Source of the DNA: Actinomycetes bacterium
GTDB lineage: Bacteria; Actinomycetota; Actinomycetes; Actinomycetales; Cellulomonadaceae
DNA: 11,120 bases
Assembly: GCA_023428465.1 (NCBI GenBank)
Contig: JAEYXM010000096.1
Coordinates: 1 to 11,120 of the forward strand
Direction: 5' to 3'
The notes below the pieces were generated by a model. The model worked only from the letters and a program-made list of their open reading frames with translations, was not told the DNA's origin and did no database searches. Shown here one piece after another: positions 1-7,042 of this stretch (position 1 is its first letter; every line of letters starts with the position of its first letter). A program made the translations under genes and the position numbers.

Positions 1-216
1 GAGCCCGAGACCGAGGTGCTCTCGGGCGGCGGCACCGCCCAGACGCCGACCCCGACGTCCACGGCCACGGGCGAGGTGCAGACGGCGGACGGCAACCGCC
101 AGGGCCCGCGGCTCGCTGCAACGGGCCTCGAGGGCTGGCGGCTCGGCGCGGCACTGGCCCTGGTCCTGACGGGGACCGGCCTGGTGTTCGTCTCCCGGCG
201 CACGCGGGACGCCTGA
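1..216 (+). CDS. C-terminal end of a cell-wall-anchored surface protein (LAxTG sorting signal), 5' truncated
   Basis: Only the last 71 residues are in the window; the frame is open to the left edge and stops with TGA at 214-216. The visible part is a Thr/Pro/Gly-rich spacer, then LAATG (bases 112-126), a hydrophobic stretch of about 17 residues (LGAALALVLTGTGLVFV) and a short basic tail (SRRTRDA). This is the three-part layout of a sortase substrate. LAxTG, rather than LPxTG, is the form attributed to class E sortases of high-GC Gram-positives. The protein is therefore probably exported, cut between Thr and Gly and joined to peptidoglycan. The spacer gives no clue to the missing ectodomain, so the function is unknown. 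No sortase gene is visible here. Confidence 0.8.
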   Translation, partial: EPETEVLSGGGTAQTPTPTSTATGEVQTADGNRQGPRLAATGLEGWRLGAALALVLTGTGLVFVSRRTRDA

Positions 217-230
217 CGCCGCACGGACCC

Positions 231-270
231 GGCCGCGCGACCGAAACTCGCTGACCCGATCGCGCGGACC
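231..270. terminator. Inverted repeat between convergent genes, possible bidirectional terminator
   Basis: CCGCGCGA (233-240) and TCGCGCGG (260-267) are perfect 8-bp inverted arms around a 19-nt loop. Two more pairs form (231-232 with 269-270) if A268 is bulged. It lies in the 79-bp gap between the stop codons of two convergent genes, where a shared terminator is expected. There is no T-tract on either side, so the call rests on position and stem only. Confidence 0.4.
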
Positions 271-295
271 TACGAGCCGACGTGGCGGTCGTCGT

Positions 296-637
296 CTACC
301 AGAGGACGGCGATCGCCACGTTGGCGACGGTAAGGAGGCCGATCGCGCCCCACACCGCGGTCTTCACGGAGTCGGCCTTGCGGTAGCGCCAGGCCAGGAC
401 GGTGATGACCAGCACGACGAGGAGCTTCACGCCGACCTTGGTGTGGTCGACGTCGTTCTCGAGCGCCTCGTTGAGACCGACGAGCGCGACCCCGGTGACG
501 AGCTGCGTGAGAGCGCCGTGCCACACGAGCGGGTCGATCTTCTTCGGGGTCACCCGGCTCTGGGCGAGCACGCCACCGAGGATCCCGGCGAGGCCGAGGA
601 AGTGCAGGATGAGGACCAGGTCCTTGACGATCTCCAC
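296..637 (-). CDS. Small four-helix integral membrane protein, unknown function
   Basis: This encodes a 113-residue protein. The chosen start is GTG at 637-635, because an AGGAGA (bases 649-644) sits 6 nt upstream. A GTG five codons earlier would place that motif inside the gene. Four hydrophobic segments lie at about residues 7-25, 38-55, 68-83 and 93-112, joined by short charged loops (RVTPKK, NEALENDVDHTK, RYRKADSVK). His12 lies inside helix 1 and His40 at the start of helix 2. Paired histidines can bind haem in four-helix membrane proteins, but nothing else here supports that. There is no signal peptide or soluble domain. It diverges from the helicase operon and converges on the surface-protein gene. 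I do not recognise the family beyond a conserved-membrane-protein look; high confidence applies to the gene, not to any function. Confidence 0.8.
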   Translation of the reverse strand: MEIVKDLVLILHFLGLAGILGGVLAQSRVTPKKIDPLVWHGALTQLVTGVALVGLNEALENDVDHTKVGVKLLVVLVITVLAWRYRKADSVKTAVWGAIGLLTVANVAIAVLW

Positions 638-643
638 CAGGTT

Positions 644-649
644 TCTCCT
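644..649 (-). promoter_or_regulatory. Ribosome binding site deciding the membrane-protein start
   Basis: AGGAGA on the minus strand, 6 nt before GTG 637-635. It favours this start over the in-frame GTG five codons upstream, which has no comparable motif. Confidence 0.65.
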
Positions 650-667
650 GTTCACGAGCGGTACTTG

Positions 668-676
668 ATCATCGCA
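668..676 (-). promoter_or_regulatory. Candidate extended -10 element for the membrane-protein gene
   Basis: The minus strand reads TGCGATGAT: a TGn extension followed by GATGAT, which matches 4 of 6 bases of TATAAT. Transcription would start near base 661, giving a leader of about 24 nt that contains the AGGAGA. No convincing -35 box is seen, so this is tentative. Confidence 0.25.
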
Positions 677-704
677 CGGGTCCTGCGATCGCGCCCCGAG
701 CGAC

Positions 705-718
705 GGACGGTCCCGTCC
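705..718. promoter_or_regulatory. Short perfect palindrome in the divergent promoter region, possible operator
   Basis: GGACGG (705-710), TC, CCGTCC (713-718) form 6-bp inverted arms with a 2-bp spacer. The site lies between the divergent membrane-protein gene and the helicase operon. It overlaps the place where a -35 box for the operon would fall. The base composition makes chance occurrence quite possible. Confidence 0.25.
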
Positions 719-738
719 ATCGGTACCCCCCCGGCACG

Positions 739-751
739 TATCGTGGTGCGG
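739..751 (+). promoter_or_regulatory. -10 box placed for a leaderless transcript of the helicase operon
   Basis: TATCGT (739-744) fits the actinobacterial TAnnnT -10 consensus. A start about 7 nt downstream of the box falls on or next to A752 of the ATG, so the mRNA would carry no 5' leader. No Shine-Dalgarno motif precedes this ATG, which agrees with leaderless initiation. The expected -35 position (about 716-721) shows no TTGACA-like sequence. Confidence 0.5.
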
Positions 752-3124
752 ATGGGCTTCACACAGCACCTGCGCGCCCGCGGTGAGGACGGCCTCGCCG
801 CGCTCCTCGACGCGCGCCCGGAGCTGGCCGCACCACCCCCCGCGTCGGTGCGCGCCCTCGCCGCCCGTGCGGCGGGCCGCACGAGCACCGAGCGCACGGT
901 CGCCACGCTCGACGCGCTGACGCTGCAGTGCCTCGAGGCCGTGCTCGCCCTGGCCGGCACAGACCACCACCGCCGCGGCGCAACACCCGACGACGTCGCG
1001 CGCGCCCTGGGTGCCCCGACCGACGTCGTGCGCCCGCCGCTCGCCCGCCTGGCCGACCTCGCACTCGTGTGGACCGAGCCGTGGCCGCCGGCCGACGACG
1101 CGCGGGTCCTCCCGGCGCCCGGCGTCGAGGACGTCCTCGGCCCCTACCCGGCCGGCCTCGGCCCCACGCTCACCGCGACCTTGCACCGCCGCACCCCGCA
1201 GGCCCTCGAACGCCTCGCCACCGACACCGCCGCCCAGCTGCCCACCGAGCCCGCGGACGAGGTCGCCGGGCACCTCGCCCGGTACCTCGCCGACCCCGCG
1301 ACGGTCGAGCGGCTGCTCGGCGAGGGTCCGCCCGCGGCGCGACGCATCCTCGAGGCACTCACCTGGGGGCCGCCGGTCGGCCAGGCCCCCGCCCAGGGAC
1401 CCGACGCCGCAGCCACCGCCACGCCCGCGCGTGCCGCCGTCCAGTGGCTCCTGCGCCACGGGCTCCTCGCGATGACCGATGCCCAGCACGCCGTCCTGCC
1501 TCGCGACGTCGCGCTCGTCCTGCGGGCCGGGCGCACGCACCGCGAACCGGCCCTGCGCCCCGAGCTCCCCACGACCCGGCCCGACGCGGCCACGGTCGAC
1601 GCCGACGCCGCCCGCAGCGCCGAGGAGCTGGTACGGCTCACCGCCGTCGTCCTCGCCCTGTGGGGCGAGCAGCCCGTCGCGCAGGTGCGCGCCGGGGGCC
1701 TCGGGCTGCGCGAGCTGCGCCGCCTCGCCGCCCAGCTGGAGGTCGACGAGCACGTTGCCGCCCTCGTGGTCGAGGTCGCGGCGGGCGCAGGCCTGATCGG
1801 CGAGACGGAGGACCCGGCCGGTCTCGCGCCGACGACCGAGGTCGACGCCTGGCTCGAGGCGGGCCTGCCGGAGCGCTGGGCGACCCTTGCCCGCGCCTGG
1901 CTCCGGTCGGACCGCGCCACCTGGCTCGTCGGCAGCCGCGACGAGGGCGGCACGTCGCGCGGCGCACTCGACCCGGAGCTGCAGCGCCCCTGGGTCCCGC
2001 GGCTGCGCACGTCGGCGCTCGCGGTGCTCGCCGAGGCCGCGGCACCCGCGGACCAGGTGCTCGGCGCCCTGCGCTGGCGCTCACCGCGCACGCCCCCGCC
2101 CCAGCACGCCGTCGAGGCCGTGCTCCGCGAGGCCCAGCTCCTCGGCATCGTCGCGGCCGACGCACTGTCCGGGCCCGGCGCGGCCCTGCTCGCCGGCGAC
2201 GACGCCGCGGCCGCCCTCGCCGATCGGCTGCCGCCGTCGGTCGGGGAGATGCTCCTGCAGGGCGACCTGACCGGCGTCGTGCCGGGGCGGCCCCTCCCGG
2301 AGCTCGCCGAGCTCGTCGAGGCGGCCGCGCACGTCGAGTCGCGCGGTGCCGCGCTCACCGTGCGCTTCACGGAGGAGAGCATCCGGCACGCCCTCGACAC
2401 CGGGCTCAGCGGCGAGGACCTCCTCGCGCGGCTCTCCCGGTTCGCGCGCGCCGGCGTGCCGCAGCCGCTCGAGTACCTCGTGCTCGACGTCGCACGGCGG
2501 CACGGGCGGCTGCGCATCGGCGCGGCGGCGTCGTACGTCCGCGCGGACGACCCGGCCCTCCTCGCGGGCCTGGTGTCCGCCAAGGAGCTCGCGAGCCTCG
2601 GCCTGTTCGCCCTGGCCCCGACGGTCCTCGCGGCCCAGGTGCCGGCGGCGACCCTCCTCGCCGCGCTGCGCGACCGCGGCCTCGGCCCCGTCGCGGAGGG
2701 GCCGGACGGCCAGGTCGTCGTCGCGCGCCGGACGCCGCACCGCGTCCGGCCCAAGCGCCACCGCACCAAGGCCGAGGTTCCCGAGGCCGACGCCGCCGCC
2801 GCCCGCGAGCGTCGGCTCCACCGGCTCGCCGCGGACCTGCTGGCCGCCGACCGGCGCAGCCACGTCGTCGACGACGACGCGCTCGACACGGACGACCCGT
2901 CGGCCCCCGTCCTCGCCCTCGGGCTGCTGCGGGAGGCTGCCGAGGAGCACCGTGCCGTGTGGCTCGAGCTCGTCGGACCGGACGGCACGTCGTCGCGCCG
3001 CCGCGTGCGGCCGCTGCGCGTCGACGCCGGCCGCGTGCGCGTCCTCGACCTGGACCGCGAGGCCGAGCTCACGGTCGCCGTGCACCGCATCGTCGACGTG
3101 AGCCCCGCGCGAGGGGCCTCGTGA
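752..3124 (+). CDS. Helicase_C_3 (XPB/Ssl2-like) protein with WYL-like C-terminus, partner of XPB
   Basis: This 790-residue protein resembles M. tuberculosis Rv0862c, which also lies directly upstream of XPB. The N-terminus (LAALLDARPELAAPPP) and following helical repeats are typical of the family. A Helicase_C_3-like domain occupies about residues 500-600, starting near LLQGDLTGVV and ending near RRHGRLRI. A basic linker (RRTPHRVRPKRHRTK) follows near residue 660. The last 70 residues (about 720-786) look like a WYL-type fold: VWLELV, a Gly turn, RRRVRPLRV, then HRIVDV. There is no Walker A or DEAD/DEAH motif, so despite common annotation it should not be a helicase itself. ATG 752 is chosen because family similarity begins there and a -10 box sits just upstream; the frame is open far upstream only as an artefact of GC content. 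Its stop overlaps the next start. A role as a DNA-binding partner or regulator of XPB is inference. Confidence 0.88.
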   Translation: MGFTQHLRARGEDGLAALLDARPELAAPPPASVRALAARAAGRTSTERTVATLDALTLQCLEAVLALAGTDHHRRGATPDDVARALGAPTDVVRPPLARLADLALVWTEPWPPADDARVLPAPGVEDVLGPYPAGLGPTLTATLHRRTPQALERLATDTAAQLPTEPADEVAGHLARYLADPATVERLLGEGPPAARRILEALTWGPPVGQAPAQGPDAAATATPARAAVQWLLRHGLLAMTDAQHAVLPRDVALVLRAGRTHREPALRPELPTTRPDAATVDADAARSAEELVRLTAVVLALWGEQPVAQVRAGGLGLRELRRLAAQLEVDEHVAALVVEVAAGAGLIGETEDPAGLAPTTEVDAWLEAGLPERWATLARAWLRSDRATWLVGSRDEGGTSRGALDPELQRPWVPRLRTSALAVLAEAAAPADQVLGALRWRSPRTPPPQHAVEAVLREAQLLGIVAADALSGPGAALLAGDDAAAALADRLPPSVGEMLLQGDLTGVVPGRPLPELAELVEAAAHVESRGAALTVRFTEESIRHALDTGLSGEDLLARLSRFARAGVPQPLEYLVLDVARRHGRLRIGAAASYVRADDPALLAGLVSAKELASLGLFALAPTVLAAQVPAATLLAALRDRGLGPVAEGPDGQVVVARRTPHRVRPKRHRTKAEVPEADAAAARERRLHRLAADLLAADRRSHVVDDDALDTDDPSAPVLALGLLREAAEEHRAVWLELVGPDGTSSRRRVRPLRVDAGRVRVLDLDREAELTVAVHRIVDVSPARGAS

Positions 3125-4773
3125 CGGACGGCCCCGCCACGCCCGGGCCGCTCATCGTCCAGAGCGACAAGACCCTGCTGCTCGAGGTCGACCACCCCGC
3201 GGCCGACGACTGCCGCCGCGCCATCGCGCCCTTCGCCGAGCTCGAGCGCGCCCCCGAGCACGTGCACACGTACCGGCTCACGCCGCTCGGCCTGTGGAAC
3301 GCACGCGCCGCCGGGCACGACGCCGAGCAGGTCGTCTCCGTGCTCCTGCGGTACTCCCGCTACCCGGTCCCGCACGCCCTCCTCATCGACGTCGCGGAGA
3401 CGATGGACCGGTACGGGCGGCTGCAGATCGTCAGCCACCCCGTGCACGGTCTGGTCCTGCACGCCCTCGACCGCGCCGTGCTCGCCGAGGTGCTGCGCTC
3501 GCGCAAGGCCGCGGGCCTCCTCGGTGCCCGGCTCGACCCCGAGGACGTGGTCGTCCACCCGAGCGAGCGGGGGCACCTCAAGCAGGTCCTGCTGCAGCTC
3601 GGCTGGCCCGCGGAGGACCTCGCAGGCTACGTCGACGGCGAGGCCCACCCGATCGACCTGGTCACCGCCGACTGGCACCTGCGGCCTTACCAGCAGCAGG
3701 CCGTCGACAGCTTCTGGCACGGGGGCAGCGGCGTCGTCGTCCTGCCCTGCGGGGCCGGCAAGACGCTGGTCGGCGCGGGCGCGATGGCCCGGTCACGCAC
3801 GACGACGCTCATCCTCGTCACGAACACCGTGGCCGCGCGCCAGTGGCGCGACGAGCTCCTGCGGCGCACCACGCTCACCGAGGACGAGATCGGCGAGTAC
3901 TCCGGCGCGCGCAAGGAGGTCCGGCCGGTCACGATCGCGACCTACCAGGTGCTCACGACCCGCCGCAAGGGCATGTACCCGCACCTGGAGCTGCTCGACG
4001 CGCGCGACTGGGGACTCGTCGTCTACGACGAGGTGCACCTGCTCCCCGCGCCGGTGTTCCGCATGACCGCGGACCTGCAGGCCCGCCGCCGCCTCGGCCT
4101 CACCGCCACGCTCGTGCGCGAGGACGGCCGCGAGGACGACGTGTTCTCCCTCATCGGGCCCAAGCGGTTCGACGCGCCCTGGAAGGACATCGAGGCGCAG
4201 GGCTGGATCGCGCCCGCCGAGTGCATCGAGGTCCGCCTCACGCTGCCCGACGGCGAGCGCCTCGCCTACGCGACCGCCGAGCGCGAGGACAAGTACCGAC
4301 TCGCCGCGACGGCGTCGGGCAAGAACCACGTCGTCGAGAAGCTGGTGCGCCGCCACGCCGGGGAGCAGACGCTCGTCATCGGGCAGTACCTCGACCAGCT
4401 CGAGGAGCTCGCCGAGCACCTCGACGCCCCGCTCATCACGGGCGCGACGACGGTGCGCGAACGGCAGCGCCTGTTCGACGCGTTCCGGAGCGGCGAGGTG
4501 AACCGGCTCGTCGTCAGCAAGGTCGCCAACTTCTCCGTCGACCTGCCCGAGGCGACGGTCGCGATCCAGGTCTCCGGATCGTTCGGTTCGCGGCAGGAGG
4601 AGGCGCAGCGCCTCGGGCGGATCATGCGACCCAAGAACGACGGCCGCAGCGCGACGTTCTACACGGTGGTTGCGCGGGACACGGTGGACCAGGACTTCGC
4701 GGCGCACCGCCAGCGCTTCCTCGCCGAGCAGGGGTACACCTACCGCATCGTGGACGCGGAGGACGTGGACTGA
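3121..4773 (+). CDS. xpb: DNA repair helicase XPB (Ercc3/RAD25 type)
   Basis: This 550-residue superfamily 2, ATP-dependent 3'-5' DNA helicase closely matches M. tuberculosis Rv0861c as I recall it. The N-terminal part (about residues 10-110, from LIVQSDKTLLLEVDH to YGRLQI) is a Helicase_C_3-type domain. The motor follows: Walker A GAGKT at 211-215, DEVH box at 303-306, LTAT at 327-330, the XPB-specific RED motif at 333-335, and motif VI QRLGRIMR at 496-503. Length and motif set look complete. The start is GTG 3121, whose GTGA overlaps the upstream TGA by 4 bases. GAGGGG lies 4 nt before it, so translation is coupled. Bacterial XPB unwinds and anneals DNA in vitro and is linked to repair. Its exact role in cells that also carry UvrABCD is not settled. 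Confidence 0.97.
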   Translation: MTDGPATPGPLIVQSDKTLLLEVDHPAADDCRRAIAPFAELERAPEHVHTYRLTPLGLWNARAAGHDAEQVVSVLLRYSRYPVPHALLIDVAETMDRYGRLQIVSHPVHGLVLHALDRAVLAEVLRSRKAAGLLGARLDPEDVVVHPSERGHLKQVLLQLGWPAEDLAGYVDGEAHPIDLVTADWHLRPYQQQAVDSFWHGGSGVVVLPCGAGKTLVGAGAMARSRTTTLILVTNTVAARQWRDELLRRTTLTEDEIGEYSGARKEVRPVTIATYQVLTTRRKGMYPHLELLDARDWGLVVYDEVHLLPAPVFRMTADLQARRRLGLTATLVREDGREDDVFSLIGPKRFDAPWKDIEAQGWIAPAECIEVRLTLPDGERLAYATAEREDKYRLAATASGKNHVVEKLVRRHAGEQTLVIGQYLDQLEELAEHLDAPLITGATTVRERQRLFDAFRSGEVNRLVVSKVANFSVDLPEATVAIQVSGSFGSRQEEAQRLGRIMRPKNDGRSATFYTVVARDTVDQDFAAHRQRFLAEQGYTYRIVDAEDVD

Positions 4774-4777
4774 GCCC

Positions 4778-4795
4778 GTCCGGGGGAACCCCGAC
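4778..4795 (+). terminator. Small hairpin just after xpb, weak terminator candidate
   Basis: GTC (778-780 of this kilobase) and GGGG (4782-4785) pair with CCCC (4789-4792) and GAC (4793-4795), leaving a bulged C and a GAA loop. It begins 5 nt after the xpb stop. There is no following T-run, so it may be an mRNA-end structure or nothing. Confidence 0.3.
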
Positions 4796-4853
4796 ATACC
4801 CGATTCCCATTTCGTTGCGGCCACGGGCGGGCACAGGCAAGGATCGAGGCGTG

Positions 4854-6989
4854 ATGCGACGCCTTGCCCTCCTCGTCCCGCTCGCCCTGGCCGGGCCCGT
4901 CCTCCTCGGGACCGCCGCGTCCGCGGCGACGGCCCCCGTGCCCGAGGCCCTCGCCACCCACGTGCGCGGTGAGTCGCCGCCCGACATCACGGACGAGATC
5001 ACCGACCGCGTGGGCGCGCTCGGCGGGCGCACCGACGACGTGCGCGACGCCCTCGAGCGCCTCGCGGAGGACACGGCCTACCAGCTGTTCGTCGTGTACG
5101 TGTCGTCGTTCGACGACTGGGAGGCGGCGGACTGGGCCGACGCCGCCGCGATCGACTCCGGGCTCGGCCGCGACGACATCCTCCTCGCGGTGGCCGTCGA
5201 CGACCGCGCCTACTGGGTGTCCGTCGACGACGGCATCCCGCTGACCGACGCCCAGCTCGACGACGTGCTGGACGACGTCGAGGACGAGCTGCGCGCCAGT
5301 GACTGGGCGGGCGCCGCGATCGCCGCGGCCGACGGGTACCGGGCCGCCGCGACGGGCGGGTCCGGGTCGTCGTCAGGCGGTGGGGGCTTCCCGTGGTTGC
5401 CGGTCGGGCTCACCGCCGCGGGCGGCGTCGGGCTCGTCGCGCTGCTGCGCCGCCGCCGGAGCTCCGCACCGGTCCGCGGAGCCGACGGGCGGCCCCTCAC
5501 CGGCCCGGCCGCGCTGCCCACCGCCGAGCTGACGACGGTCGCGGGCCGCGGACTGGTGGCGGTCGACGACGCGCTCAAGGCCTCCGAGCAGGAGCTCGGC
5601 TTCGCCCAGGCCCAGTTCGGCATGGAGGCGACCGCGCCGTTCACCGAGGCCGTCACCACCGGCAAGCAGAAGGTCGCACAGGCCTTCGAGCTGCGGCGTC
5701 GGGTGGAGGAGGGCGGCGACCTGCCCGAGGCAGACCGGCGCACGATGCTCCTCGAGATCGTGCGCCTCTGCGAGGAGGTGGACGCCTCGCTCGACGCCCA
5801 GGAGGAGGCGTTCGCGCAGCTGCGCGACCTCCATGCCCGGGCGCCCGAGGTGCTCGCGGAGGTCGACCGCCGCGCCGTCGAGGTGCAGGCGCGCGTGCCC
5901 GTGGCCCGCGCCTCCGTCGAGCAGCTGCGGGCGCGCTACGCCGAAGCCGCCCTCACGTCGGTGGACCGCGACCTCGCCGAGGCTGCGGCCCTCCTCGACC
6001 AGGCCCGCGAGAACGCGACCGCCGGGCAGGCGGCCGTCGAGACCGACCGCGCGGAGGCCGTCTCCCGCGCGCGGCTCGCCGAGGACGCCGTCGCGCGCGC
6101 CGGGCTCCTCCTGGACGGCGTGGACCGCGCCGGCACCGACCTCGCGGAGGCGCCCGCGCGCATCGACGCCGCCGTCGCGTCCCTGACGAGCGACGTCGCC
6201 GACGCCGACCGTCTGGCCCGGGAGGACGCGGCGATCCAGCAGGTCGCGGCCACCGCCCGGGCCGCGCTCGCGGCCGTCCCCGCCGACCGCGCGTCGGGCG
6301 ACCCGATCGCCGTCCTGCGCAGCCTCGAGACGGCGGAGGCGGCGCTCGACGCCGCGCTCGCCGCGGTGCGCGAGGAGGCCGAGCGCGTGGCGCGCGCCCA
6401 GGCCCAGCTCGAGACGACCCTCGGCCGCGCGAACTCGGCGATCACCGCCGCCACCGCGTACATCGACGCCCGCCGGGAGAACGTTGGTGCCGAGGCCCGC
6501 ACGCGCCTGGCCGAGGCCGCGCGCCTCGCCGGCGACGCGCAGCGCACCGCTGCGACCGACCCCGTCTCCGCCCTGACCATCGCGAGGGACGCCGAGCAGT
6601 TCGCGCTCACGGCGTCCCGGATGGCGGAGACCGACGTCGCCCGGGCCACCCAGCGCTACCGCGCCGACTACGGCGGGGGCAGCTACGGCGGCGGGTTCGG
6701 AGCCAGGACCGGCGGCACGTGGAACGGCGGCGGCGGGTTCAGCGGCGGGTTGGGTGGCGGCTTCGGTGGCGGCTTCGGCAGCTCCGGTGGCGGCTGGGGA
6801 GGCTGGGGAGGCGGCTCCGGGGGCGGCTCCGGGAGCAGCTGGGGCGGCGGCTCCAGCCGTAGCAGCAGCCGGTCGAGCAGCCGCAGCAGCAGCAGCAGCC
6901 GTTCGAGCAGCCGCAGCAGCAGCCGGTCCAGCGGGGGCTCGCGCTCCTCGGGCAGCCGCGGGGGACGCGGAGGAGGTGGGCGCTTCTGA
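4854..6989 (+). CDS. TPM-domain membrane protein with coiled coil and Gly/Arg-Ser-rich tail
   Basis: This 711-residue protein begins with a signal peptide (1-24, likely cut after ASA). A TPM domain at about 41-163 includes DDILLAVAVDD and YWVSVDDGIPLTDAQLDDV. A Gly/Ser linker is followed by one membrane helix (179-198, FPWLPVGLTAAGGVGLVALL) and RRRR (199-202). An Ala/Glu/Arg-rich, helix-forming coiled coil runs from about 223 to 603. The tail of about 107 residues has no acidic residues: Gly with spaced Tyr/Phe/Trp, then Arg-Ser repeats, then RGGRGGGGRF. The positive-inside rule puts TPM outside and the coiled coil and tail inside. TPM domains (plant TLP18.3, bacterial YgcG relatives) are linked to phosphatase activity or membrane-protein upkeep; activity here is unproven. 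ATG 4854 is chosen; GTG 4851 directly before it is equally possible, with AAGGA at 4839-4843. pspA follows after 53 bp, suggesting an operon. Confidence 0.9.
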   Translation: MRRLALLVPLALAGPVLLGTAASAATAPVPEALATHVRGESPPDITDEITDRVGALGGRTDDVRDALERLAEDTAYQLFVVYVSSFDDWEAADWADAAAIDSGLGRDDILLAVAVDDRAYWVSVDDGIPLTDAQLDDVLDDVEDELRASDWAGAAIAAADGYRAAATGGSGSSSGGGGFPWLPVGLTAAGGVGLVALLRRRRSSAPVRGADGRPLTGPAALPTAELTTVAGRGLVAVDDALKASEQELGFAQAQFGMEATAPFTEAVTTGKQKVAQAFELRRRVEEGGDLPEADRRTMLLEIVRLCEEVDASLDAQEEAFAQLRDLHARAPEVLAEVDRRAVEVQARVPVARASVEQLRARYAEAALTSVDRDLAEAAALLDQARENATAGQAAVETDRAEAVSRARLAEDAVARAGLLLDGVDRAGTDLAEAPARIDAAVASLTSDVADADRLAREDAAIQQVAATARAALAAVPADRASGDPIAVLRSLETAEAALDAALAAVREEAERVARAQAQLETTLGRANSAITAATAYIDARRENVGAEARTRLAEAARLAGDAQRTAATDPVSALTIARDAEQFALTASRMAETDVARATQRYRADYGGGSYGGGFGARTGGTWNGGGGFSGGLGGGFGGGFGSSGGGWGGWGGGSGGGSGSSWGGGSSRSSSRSSSRSSSSSRSSSRSSSRSSGGSRSSGSRGGRGGGGRF
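6861..6932 (+). repeat. In-frame Arg-Ser tandem repeat in the tail of the TPM protein
   Basis: Units built from AGCAGCAGCC-GGTCGAGCAGCCGC (24 nt at 6861-6884) recur as a 30-nt version at 6885-6914, lengthened by two AGC codons, and as a partial third copy from 6915. They encode SSSRSSSR-type peptides. Unit length is always a multiple of three, so copy changes keep the frame and alter only tail length. Confidence 0.7.
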
Positions 6990-7027
6990 GCCCACGCCCA
7001 CGACGGTCATCAACAACAGCACTCATC

Positions 7028-7033
7028 GGAAGG
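7028..7033 (+). promoter_or_regulatory. Ribosome binding site of pspA
   Basis: GGAAGG lies 9 nt before ATG 7043 and fixes the start. No -10 box is evident in the 53-bp gap after the TPM gene, which favours co-transcription. Confidence 0.6.
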
Positions 7034-7042
7034 CAGTGACGC

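Noticed and set aside
722..744. RecA-independent DNA-damage promoter (TTGTCRGTG, 8 bp, TAnnnT) or LexA box before the XPB operon.
   Set aside because: The bases upstream of TATCGT are GTACCCCCCC-like and match neither motif.
443..751. Upstream extension of the Helicase_C_3 protein to a start at 443.
   Set aside because: It would overlap the antisense membrane-protein gene and adds residues unlike the family. Similarity starts at ATG 752, just after a -10 box.
1144..3720. Very long open frames antisense to the helicase operon and to the TPM and pspA genes (also 5373-7022 and 3793-4824 on the minus strand).
   Set aside because: They are Arg/Ala/Gly/Pro-rich shadow frames with no recognisable domains, produced by G/C third positions in the real genes. 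The plus-strand frames encode clear families.
4785..4816. Possible ECF sigma promoter (GGAAC then CGTT) before the TPM gene, which would suit an envelope-stress operon.
   Set aside because: The two elements are 23 bp apart, several bases more than the usual ECF spacing.
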